Shown one piece after another: positions 26,992 through 34,015 of a DNA stretch of 64,000 bases. The position numbers were made by a program, and so were the translations under genes. The notes under the pieces are model-generated. The model made no database searches. It saw only the letters and a program-made list of their open reading frames with translations, and had not been told where the DNA came from. Position 1 is the stretch's first letter, and every line of letters starts with the position of its first letter. Source of the stretch: Clostridia bacterium (GTDB lineage Bacteria; Bacillota; Clostridia; Peptostreptococcales; Anaerovoracaceae); contig JAUNMH010000002.1 in NCBI GenBank assembly GCA_030537495.1, forward strand, positions 104,852 through 168,851, read 5' to 3'.

Positions 26992-27636
26992 TCAGTTTTG
27001 CAAAGCCAACTTTCTGAAAAACTGATCACGAAGATTTTTTAGATCATCCGGATATAGGGATACTAACTTATATCCATATTTCGCATATAGAGGCTTCTTC
27101 CATTGCTCATACTGGATATAATTTTCATCGTTAGTCATACCCCAAAACTCTATGTACACATTCTGCTCAGGTAAATAAAAGTCACAATGTGCCGTTGTTT
27201 TCCCAAACATAACTGCTCGCTCATAATCGAAAGGGATATTATTGGCGTACAACCAGTTTGCAATACAAAGCTCTGAAAGAGAACGTACATATCCCCCATT
27301 ATCGCAACGGTACTCTGCCGCCGGATACTCGCGTCTCGGGTCAATGACACTTTCTTGTAATGTGCTAGCCTTGTAATCTGGTACAGATGTTCTTATGCTT
27401 TTCTCCCAATCTCCATGATTGTAAATCGCAACAGCCCAGTCGATGCGAATCTGTGTACCATTTGGAGACATATGCCATCGCTCAGTCCAATCATGACGGA
27501 TATGTTCAATAATATCTTTTCTCGACTGATCTTTGGCATATTCAAGTAAGTCGTCTTGATACGTTCTCCAGAAAGTATCGCCTATATTTTGTAGGGCATA
27601 TGATAAACTGTAATTATTTTTATTATATTTAGACAT
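26992..27636 (-). CDS. Uncharacterised protein with PD-(D/E)XK nuclease-like C-terminal half
   Basis: 214 residues. The first half (YALQNIGDTFWRTY and onwards) resembles nothing I recognise. The second half reads RSLSELCIANWLYANNIPF, then HCDFYLPEQNVYIEFWG and a late YKLVSLYPDDL. That order (Glu, DFYLP, IE-x-WG) is the pattern of Vsr/UvrD-associated restriction-endonuclease-fold domains, where the usual K of ExK is replaced by W. No partner methylase, helicase or toxin-antitoxin gene is beside it. It stands next to an IS scar, so it may be acquired. ATG 27636 has AGAGGTG. The function is unknown. Confidence 0.6.
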   Translation of the reverse strand: MSKYNKNNYSLSYALQNIGDTFWRTYQDDLLEYAKDQSRKDIIEHIRHDWTERWHMSPNGTQIRIDWAVAIYNHGDWEKSIRTSVPDYKASTLQESVIDPRREYPAAEYRCDNGGYVRSLSELCIANWLYANNIPFDYERAVMFGKTTAHCDFYLPEQNVYIEFWGMTNDENYIQYEQWKKPLYAKYGYKLVSLYPDDLKNLRDQFFRKLALQN

Positions 27637-27705
27637 TCTTACACCTCTTTTTTTACCAACAAACAAATTTTTCCATATGATTATACAATCAACCAAAAGT
27701 TTACA

Positions 27706-28839
27706 TCAGTCTTTCTTTCGTAAGTTCTCTTTCACAATTACAGGTTTTCTTACATAATCGGACTTCCTATACATGTTTTTCCCCCAAATTACGTTAAAGA
27801 CATCTGTGGCCAAAATGTCTTTCTCCATCATATCCTCACAACCACCAATGTGTTTCCATTCTTTATTTATGTTGGTTATTACAGGAATACTATTACATTC
27901 CTCCTGCTTCATCCTCTTCAAAAGTGCTGCACCCTTTTCATCAAAACCCAAAACCCTGGCATATCCCGGCTCCCTCTTAAAATCCGGTTCAATTCCAAGG
28001 ACAATATGCGAAAGAAGCCTTTCAACCGCACTGTAGGTATAAGCCTTCGACTTCACATTTTCAATAAGTTCCTCCGTACTACCCGCAAACCTCACGCAGT
28101 CCTTCAGCCTGTTGCCAAGCCCCTCTCCTACTGCGCACATAGACTCCAGAGTCTCCGAATCACTTTGAAGAATCCTCGTCCTTATAAGGTTAAAGTAATT
28201 CTCCGCAGCTCTCTTAAACTTCTCAGGCTCCGCATCAGCAAGCCTATTTCTCAGCACGGTCGCCGACTTATGGTGCCCCTGACCGATTCGCTTAATAGTA
28301 TGAGCCTTCATATTCTCCACCTGCTTAAGATATTCAATAGCCAAAATGTTATTAGGCTCGCGGAAAATATCAACATTAAAATCAGGCGCCAGACTCCTCA
28401 CAGCCTCTTCACGAGCCCTAGGGAAAGAAAGTCCTGTCTTACAAAGGCTGCTAACCACCTCCATAAGTTCTTCTTCCCTATCCTGCAGCAGCCTAGCTGC
28501 CGACTCCAGCTGCCCTATATGCCCGCTTTCGCTACCAAAAACAAGAGTGTCCACACATCCAAGAGCCTCCAAGGTCTTCACACCTCCAAGAGCAAAACTC
28601 TCAGCGCTTGCCGTAGCGTAAACGGCAGGCAGTTCCAAGACCAGATTAACGCCGCCTTCCAAGGCCATCCTGGCTCTTTCCCACTTATCATAAACCGCAG
28701 GACCACCTCGTTGAACAAAACTTCCGCTCATTACAGCAACGCAAATTTCACTTCCAGTCTCCTCTCTGGCCTTATCGATTAAGTACTTATGCCCCAAATG
28801 GAAGGGATTAAATTCTGCTATAATTCCAAAACTCTTCAT
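27706..28839 (-). CDS. tmcAL: tRNA(Met) cytidine acetate ligase TmcAL
   Basis: 377 residues, formerly YlbM/DUF795. The nucleotidyltransferase start GIIAEFNPFHLGHKYLIDKA has the HxGH-type ATP site, and GSFVQRGGPAVYDKWERARM follows. The enzyme acetylates C34 of elongator tRNA-Met using acetate and ATP. The source of acetate in this organism fits with ackA nearby, though they are not one operon. Its ribosome binding site is weak (GAGAAG). It is separated from the coiled-coil gene upstream by a terminator. Confidence 0.93.
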   Translation of the reverse strand: MKSFGIIAEFNPFHLGHKYLIDKAREETGSEICVAVMSGSFVQRGGPAVYDKWERARMALEGGVNLVLELPAVYATASAESFALGGVKTLEALGCVDTLVFGSESGHIGQLESAARLLQDREEELMEVVSSLCKTGLSFPRAREEAVRSLAPDFNVDIFREPNNILAIEYLKQVENMKAHTIKRIGQGHHKSATVLRNRLADAEPEKFKRAAENYFNLIRTRILQSDSETLESMCAVGEGLGNRLKDCVRFAGSTEELIENVKSKAYTYSAVERLLSHIVLGIEPDFKREPGYARVLGFDEKGAALLKRMKQEECNSIPVITNINKEWKHIGGCEDMMEKDILATDVFNVIWGKNMYRKSDYVRKPVIVKENLRKKD

Positions 28840-28874
28840 CTTCTCACAACGCCCTAAAAATTCAACTTTGCTTT

Positions 28875-28919
28875 AAAAAATATCCCATGGTAAGGTTTTC
28901 CTTCCTCCGCCATGGGTAT
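28875..28919 (-). terminator. Terminator after the coiled-coil gene
   Basis: On the minus strand a 9-10-bp stem (ATACCCATGG and complement, 28910-28919 and 28882-28890) encloses a small AAGG-AAAA-CCTT hairpin and is followed by six U. It begins about 5 bases after the stop codon at 28925. tmcAL has no clear promoter of its own, so partial read-through is likely. Confidence 0.82.
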
Positions 28920-28924
28920 CAATT

Positions 28925-29455
28925 TTACTCTTCTATACTCTGCTGAGTATTATATGCCATTGTCTTAATTTCTTCCCTATTGTTCTTAAGAATCCCATTA
29001 ACATTTTCCATGGATTTCTCAAGCTGTCCATACATTTCTCCGAAGAGCTTCATGCCGAACTCATCCATCTTGTTTTCCATGTCGAATAGAATCTTGTCCA
29101 TATAATCATAGGTACGCATTTTCAGCTCTCTTGAATAAACCTGCGCGTTCTGAATAATTTCTTCACTAACCTTACGTGCACGAACAGTAATATCGTTAGT
29201 ATCAACTAGGTAATCAGCCTGCTTCTGAGCTTCCTTAATAAGTCTCTCGTACTCAGCTCTTGCTTCAGCAAGAATTCTTTCCTTTTCTTCCTTAATCCAC
29301 TGAGCCTGATGCACATCATCAGGAAGACTCTTTCTAATATCCATTACGATAGTGCGAAGTTCATCCGCGTCAACCATAACCTTTCCTGTTAGTGGCACAC
29401 CTGGCGCCTTATCTACGATATCTTCGATTTCTTCCAATAAATCTAAAACTGTCAT
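28925..29455 (-). CDS. Coiled-coil protein, DivIVA/ATP-synthase-b-like
   Basis: 176 residues, no membrane segment. A short N-terminal helix (VLDLLEEIEDIVDKAPGVPL) is followed by a long charged coiled coil (about 50-100, with KEEKERILAEARAEYERLI) and a second helical region rich in Met and Tyr. The family occurs next to coaD in Clostridia and is often annotated as an ATPase or DivIVA-like protein, without proof. Its position between coaD and tmcAL is conserved in the class. AGGAGG precedes the ATG. Confidence 0.7.
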   Translation of the reverse strand: MTVLDLLEEIEDIVDKAPGVPLTGKVMVDADELRTIVMDIRKSLPDDVHQAQWIKEEKERILAEARAEYERLIKEAQKQADYLVDTNDITVRARKVSEEIIQNAQVYSRELKMRTYDYMDKILFDMENKMDEFGMKLFGEMYGQLEKSMENVNGILKNNREEIKTMAYNTQQSIEE

Positions 29456-29471
29456 TTGATTGACCTCCTAA

Positions 29472-29957
29472 TTACTTCGCATACTTTTCCTTAATCTGTT
29501 CCAGTATGTACTCAGGTACCAAGCCCTTTACGCATCCGCCCAGAGAAACAACTTCCTTAATCATGCTTGAGCTGATAAATGAATATCTTGGGCTAGTCAT
29601 AAGAAATACCGATTCAATGCCATCATTAAAAAGTCTGGCATTCATCTGCGCCATCTGAATTTCGTATTCAAAATCAGTAGTCGCCCTCAGGCCTCTCACC
29701 ACCGCGTCAAAACCGTTTTCGTTCACATAATCAGCTAGCAGCCCCTGAAAGCAGTCGACCTTCACATTAGGTAAATGTGCGGTAACCTCTTCAATCATAG
29801 CCACCCTTTCTTCCTTAGTGAACAAAGCGTTCTTATTAGGGTTCACAATAACACCCACAATCAACTCGTCAAACATCTTAGATGCTCTTTCAATAATGTC
29901 CAGATGACCATTTGTCATTGGGTCAAAAGAACCAGAATATAACGCCTTATTGCTCAT
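29472..29957 (-). CDS. coaD: Phosphopantetheine adenylyltransferase
   Basis: 161 residues, the penultimate step of coenzyme A synthesis. GSFDPMTNGHLDII holds the nucleotidyltransferase (T/H)xGH site; VRGLRATTDFEYEIQMAQMN and the SPRYSFISSSMIKEV segment are typical. ATG 29957 is chosen over an upstream in-frame ATG because it begins with the standard MSNKALYSGSFDP and has GAGG nearby. It overlaps the end of rsmD by 11 bases. Confidence 0.96.
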   Translation of the reverse strand: MSNKALYSGSFDPMTNGHLDIIERASKMFDELIVGVIVNPNKNALFTKEERVAMIEEVTAHLPNVKVDCFQGLLADYVNENGFDAVVRGLRATTDFEYEIQMAQMNARLFNDGIESVFLMTSPRYSFISSSMIKEVVSLGGCVKGLVPEYILEQIKEKYAK

Positions 29958-30528
29958 CACTTTCGTCCTCTTGCATAACGGCATCCTTCTTTGCAGCATA
30001 TATTGTGACCATAATCTTGCCGTATTTTCTTTCTTTTATAATTTCTAGGTTTCCAACCTCTTCAGGTACATAATCTCTTACGCCGTGCTCTGCTACTATT
30101 ATACCGTCCTCACATAATAAATCATGAGAGTCAATAAGCTCTAGACAATTCTCATATAGACCATCCTTATATGGAGGATCTAAAAAGATAACATTCGCCT
30201 TCTCACTTATTCTAGAAAGGGTCTTAGCATAGTCCCCAGCAATAATTACTGACTTGTCCTCCGCTCTGCACATTTTAACATTGTTCTTAATGAGCTTAAT
30301 GCTTTCTCTGGAGTTATCTCCAAAATAGCATTTTTTCGCTCCTCTTGACAAAGCTTCAAGTCCAAGATTGCCAGTTCCGGCAAATAAATCGATGCAGGTT
30401 GCGTCCCAGATATCGTTCATAATGATGTTGAAAATTGCTTCCTTAACCTTATCGGAAGTAGGTCTCACATCATATCCTATAGGGGATTCAAGCCTGCGAC
30501 CTCTATATTCTCCTGTGATAATTCTCAT
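29947..30528 (-). CDS. rsmD: 16S rRNA (guanine966-N2)-methyltransferase RsmD
   Basis: 193 residues. MRIITGEYRGRRLESPIG at the start, SAM-binding LFAGTGNLGLEALSRGA and the catalytic DPPY in VIFLDPPYKDG are all present. It methylates G966 of 16S rRNA. It is followed by coaD with an 11-base overlap, the common rsmD-coaD pair. Confidence 0.95.
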   Translation of the reverse strand: MRIITGEYRGRRLESPIGYDVRPTSDKVKEAIFNIIMNDIWDATCIDLFAGTGNLGLEALSRGAKKCYFGDNSRESIKLIKNNVKMCRAEDKSVIIAGDYAKTLSRISEKANVIFLDPPYKDGLYENCLELIDSHDLLCEDGIIVAEHGVRDYVPEEVGNLEIIKERKYGKIMVTIYAAKKDAVMQEDESDEQ

Positions 30529-30598
30529 AGTTCAAATCGTCCTTTATGCATAGTATATCGCTTAATTATACCAAAAAGTCACATCCATGGCAATATAT

Positions 30599-32641
30599 TT
30601 ACAGTTCTAACCTGATTCCATCGCCAAACATTTTCTTAATTCGCCCCTTTAGCTTGACATATTTAGGGTCAGTAAGCTGAGGATCCTCATCTATGATGTT
30701 TTTTGCAATGTCCTTGGCTTTTTCCAGCACATCAGCATGTCTCACAAGATCGCTGACATGCATTTCCGGAAGGCCGTGCTGTCTCGTGCCAAATATTTCT
30801 CCCGGCCCACGCAGCTTCAAGTCTTCCTCAGCAATATCAAAACCATCACAGCTAGAAGCCATTATCGCGCTTCTTTCTAGAGCCACCTTACTTTCATTAT
30901 GGCATATGAGGAAACAATAAGACTGCTCACTTCCTCTTCCGACGCGCCCCCTAAGCTGGTGCATCTGGGCAAGACCGAAGCGTTCACAATTTTCTATAAT
31001 CATAACCGTAGAATTAGGCACATTTATGCCAACTTCAATTACAACAGTAGAAACTAGAACATCTATTTCTCCCGAAGCAAAAGTGTCCATAATACCATCT
31101 TTCTCTGCTGCCTTAAGATTTCCATGTATAAGTGCTACTTTAAAGCCTCTAAATTTGTCTGTAAGCTCCTTATAAAGCTCTTCCGCAGACTTTGCGTCTA
31201 TATTCTCAGATTCTTCAATCAGAGGCGCTACTACGTAGGCCTGTCTGCCTTCTCTAAGTCTTTCCTTTACAAAATCGTAAGCCCGGTTTCTCGCGTCAGC
31301 CTTAACTACATAGGTTTTGATTGGTTTTCTGCCCTCTGGCATCGTCCTTATCTGAGAAATATCAAGATCCCCATATAAAATTACGGCTAAGGTCCTAGGG
31401 ATTGGCGTAGCCGTCATTACCATTACATTAGGATTTTTTCCCTTCTGAGACAGAGTTACTCTCTGATTCACACCAAATCTGTGCTGCTCATCTGTAATAA
31501 CCATTCCCAGATTCTTAAACTTTACATTAGGCTGAATAACAGCATGAGTTCCTATAAGTATATCTATTTCTCCAGATTCAAGTTTTTCTAAAATATCTCT
31601 TTTTTCAGCAGCCTTCATGCTGCTGCATAAAAGAGCAATATTAATATCATACTTACAAAAAGCCTCTTTAAAGGAATTTAGATGCTGATTAGCTAACAGC
31701 TCCGTAGGCGCCATAATCACGCTTTGATATCCGCTGCGTGCACAGAGAAACATACAAAGCTGCGCTATGACGGTTTTGCCAGAGCCAACGTCTCCTTGGA
31801 TGAGACGGTTCATAGCCTTCTCCGAGGCAAGGTCTTTCTCAATGTCTTGCCATGCATGGAGTTGTCCTTCTGTCAGGCGAAACGGTAGATTGCCTATGAA
31901 CTCACCTGCATCGTCAGTAGAAATCGCAACGCCTTCGCCCTCGTTTCTCGCGCCACTTTTCAAGTAGCATAGTCCCGCTTCTAAAGTCAAAAGTTCATCG
32001 AATATTAATCTGTACTTTCCCTGGAGCATATGTTTTCCGTCGGCTGGAAAATGTATGTTTTTTACGGCAAAAGCCGGACTTGCAAGGCGGTTTTCATCGA
32101 CAACTTCCTCAGGAAGCCATTCTTCCACCTGGTCATAGATTTCAGTCAGGCGAAGCTGAAGCTTTCTGATTTCATTTTGGGAAATACCCTTAATCCCAGG
32201 ATAAACTGGAACTATCCCGCGAATATCCGCTGCGTCCCCAGCTTTATAAAACTCCGGATGAAGCATCTGCTTGCGATCTAGGTTTTCACTGACTTTACCA
32301 TAGAAAACATATTCGCCATTAACATTGAAAAAATTAGCAATATATTTGCCGTTAAAAAAAACAATTTCAATGCTATCCTTGCCTTCGCCAACAATGAGAG
32401 AGAGCGGTGAGTTCCTCCTTCTTGCTCCGCCACTATATCTTTTCGAAATAACCTTTCCCGATATCAGATATTCCTTTCCAGTTACAAGTTCACTTATAGG
32501 ACACACCTGTCTCCTATCCTCATACTTCCTCGGAAAGAAATATAAAAGATCTTCTAAGGTATTTATTCCATAATCCGAAAAGATCTTAGCTTTTTTCGAA
32601 CCTATTCCCTTTAGGGTGCTTACGCTATCCAAGATGTTCAT
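30599..32641 (-). CDS. recG: ATP-dependent DNA helicase RecG
   Basis: 680 residues. The N-terminal wedge (OB) domain is followed by a superfamily 2 motor: Walker A GDVGSGKTVIAQL, a DEQHRFG box in place of DEAH, TATPIPRT (motif III), and the late QLRGRVGRG motif VI. RecG reverses stalled forks and branch-migrates Holliday junctions, working beside RuvAB, which is also encoded in this window. Its start overlaps the 3' end of asp23 by 17 bases, so they are translationally coupled. Confidence 0.96.
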   Translation of the reverse strand: MNILDSVSTLKGIGSKKAKIFSDYGINTLEDLLYFFPRKYEDRRQVCPISELVTGKEYLISGKVISKRYSGGARRRNSPLSLIVGEGKDSIEIVFFNGKYIANFFNVNGEYVFYGKVSENLDRKQMLHPEFYKAGDAADIRGIVPVYPGIKGISQNEIRKLQLRLTEIYDQVEEWLPEEVVDENRLASPAFAVKNIHFPADGKHMLQGKYRLIFDELLTLEAGLCYLKSGARNEGEGVAISTDDAGEFIGNLPFRLTEGQLHAWQDIEKDLASEKAMNRLIQGDVGSGKTVIAQLCMFLCARSGYQSVIMAPTELLANQHLNSFKEAFCKYDINIALLCSSMKAAEKRDILEKLESGEIDILIGTHAVIQPNVKFKNLGMVITDEQHRFGVNQRVTLSQKGKNPNVMVMTATPIPRTLAVILYGDLDISQIRTMPEGRKPIKTYVVKADARNRAYDFVKERLREGRQAYVVAPLIEESENIDAKSAEELYKELTDKFRGFKVALIHGNLKAAEKDGIMDTFASGEIDVLVSTVVIEVGINVPNSTVMIIENCERFGLAQMHQLRGRVGRGSEQSYCFLICHNESKVALERSAIMASSCDGFDIAEEDLKLRGPGEIFGTRQHGLPEMHVSDLVRHADVLEKAKDIAKNIIDEDPQLTDPKYVKLKGRIKKMFGDGIRLEL

Positions 32642-33044
32642 ACTGTTTCACAACCTCTAAATCTCTTCTTGCAATCTGCTTAGACTTAATTCCCGTAATA
32701 TGAATCTTAATCCCGTTTGGCTTCTTCCCTAGCTTATTGCATATGCTGTCGGCAATATAATCTGCTATAACTGTCGTAATAGCAGAAATGCTATTTCCGA
32801 ACTGTATAATAATACTAAACTCAATTTCTAAATTCATTCCGTCGCTGCTATGTTTTACAAGAATATGAGAGGCAACGTCAGAAACGTTAAACTTCTGCTC
32901 ACTTCCTATTAGCTTCCCCTTAGATGTGGCTGGCCACACCTTGCCTACGCATTCCTTCTGCTTAAAGCTATTAATTATAATCTGTGCAAACAAAACATTT
33001 GAAATTTTGATTATACCTAAATCTGTTTTCTTATATAAACTCAT
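32625..33044 (-). CDS. Asp23/Gls24 (YloU-like) family protein
   Basis: 139 residues with GIIKISNVLFAQIIINSF at the start, VASHILVKHSSDGMNLEIEF and SAITTVIADYIADSI, the family fold. These abundant Gram-positive proteins associate with envelope processes. In most Clostridia an Asp23 gene after rpmB is followed by the DAK-type fatty acid kinase gene (fakA/yloV); here recG follows directly. A site GGAGTGAG lies before the ATG. Confidence 0.88.
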   Translation of the reverse strand: MSLYKKTDLGIIKISNVLFAQIIINSFKQKECVGKVWPATSKGKLIGSEQKFNVSDVASHILVKHSSDGMNLEIEFSIIIQFGNSISAITTVIADYIADSICNKLGKKPNGIKIHITGIKSKQIARRDLEVVKQYEHLG

Positions 33045-33141
33045 TATTTCTCACTCCATTCATATACAATAAGTTTACATTATTTCTATCTCTCTGTCCA
33101 CATCACTTGTTACAGTGTTATGGCAGAATTTTCAAAAAAAG

Positions 33142-33165
33142 AAAAAGCCCGCTTATTCAGCGGGC
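33142..33165 (-). terminator. Terminator between rpmB and asp23
   Basis: On the minus strand a perfect GCCCGCT stem (33159-33165 with 33147-33153), a 5-base loop and five U. It lies 18 bases after the rpmB stop. Confidence 0.9.
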
Positions 33166-33182
33166 ATCATGCGTCAATTCAA

Positions 33183-33374
33183 TTAGATGGCACGGTTGAT
33201 CTTATTTGATCTGATGCATCTTGTGCATACGTTAGCTCTTCTTACTGTACCGTTATCGTTAATTCTTACAGTCTGAATGTTAGCATTCCATTTTCTTCTT
33301 GAGTGTCTGTTTGAATGGGAAACAGTGTTACCTGAAACCTGTCCTTTTCCGCAAACTTCACATTTTCTTGACAT
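33183..33374 (-). CDS. rpmB: 50S ribosomal protein L28 (zinc-binding form)
   Basis: 63 residues: SRKCEVCGKGQVSGNTVSHS, then RKWNANIQTVRI, and VCTRCIRSNKI. Four cysteines in two CxxC pairs make this the zinc-binding (C+) form. It is transcribed alone between its promoter and a terminator. AGGAGG precedes the ATG by 8 bases. Confidence 0.97.
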   Translation of the reverse strand: MSRKCEVCGKGQVSGNTVSHSNRHSRRKWNANIQTVRINDNGTVRRANVCTRCIRSNKINRAI

Positions 33375-33452
33375 CTACCGCACCTCCTTTAATATCTAAA
33401 GCTCTTAGCATTCTTTCAATTCAAATACTTTTGTTCATATCGAACAATCGAC

Positions 33453-33482
33453 ATTATAGCACAAAACTCCCACCTATTACAA
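33453..33482 (-). promoter_or_regulatory. Promoter of rpmB
   Basis: TTGTAA (33477-33482), 18-base spacer and TATAAT (33453-33458) on the minus strand. Just downstream an inverted repeat TTGTTC-N5-GAACAA (33431-33447) lies at the start of the transcript. Confidence 0.65.
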
Positions 33483-33499
33483 GAGTTTTTTTCAAAAAA

Positions 33500-34015
33500 T
33501 CAGAAATTTTCTGCCAAGACAATTTCACCAGTTTCTCTAGTCCTGTTTAGGTCAATAACCCTCTGGTTTCTGCTACCGCGAAACCTTAAAGTCAAGTCTC
33601 TCTGACTCTGATCATATCTGCCATCTACTAGAATATCCACATAATCCACAAGCCCCTTGAGCGCACTGCTCTCCTCGCCCATGTCCTTTAGTTCTTCGTA
33701 AGTATAGCCCGAATACATCATTATATTAAGCCCCCTCTTCTTAACCTCCTTAGCAATAGTAAGAAAACCCTCAGGCTGACTTGCCGGTTCTCCTCCACTA
33801 AATGTAACACCATCTAGCAGCGGATTTTCATCAATAGCCTTAAGGATTTTGGAGATTTTGCAGTCAAAACCCCCAGAGAAGTCATGAGTCACCTCATTAT
33901 GGCATCCCTCACAATGGTGAGGACAGCCCTGACAAAAGACTACAAATCTTATGCCTGGGCCATCTACAATAGATTCTCTGACCACGCCAGCCAGACGAAT
34001 ACTTTCTTCTATCAT
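33500..34015 (-). CDS. nrdG: Anaerobic ribonucleotide reductase activating enzyme
   Basis: 171-residue radical SAM protein. The cluster motif CPHHCEGC gives cysteines at 31, 35 and 38 (CxxxCxxC), and the SAM-binding TFSGGEPASQPEG follows. It creates the glycyl radical on NrdD. The start codon overlaps the nrdD stop (ATGA), so production is coupled. Confidence 0.95.
   Translation of the reverse strand: MIEESIRLAGVVRESIVDGPGIRFVVFCQGCPHHCEGCHNEVTHDFSGGFDCKISKILKAIDENPLLDGVTFSGGEPASQPEGFLTIAKEVKKRGLNIMMYSGYTYEELKDMGEESSALKGLVDYVDILVDGRYDQSQRDLTLRFRGSRNQRVIDLNRTRETGEIVLAENF

Noticed and set aside
27850..28782. 310-codon plus-strand frame opposite tmcAL
   Set aside because: Its sequence is a mirror of the well-supported tmcAL gene, low in acidic residues and without a ribosome binding site or family motif.
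33431..33447. GTTC-N5-GAAC palindrome at the rpmB transcript start, considered as a LexA box
   Set aside because: The half-sites are inverted in order relative to GAAC-N4-GTTC and the spacing is 5, so it does not fit the SOS box. It could form a small RNA hairpin.
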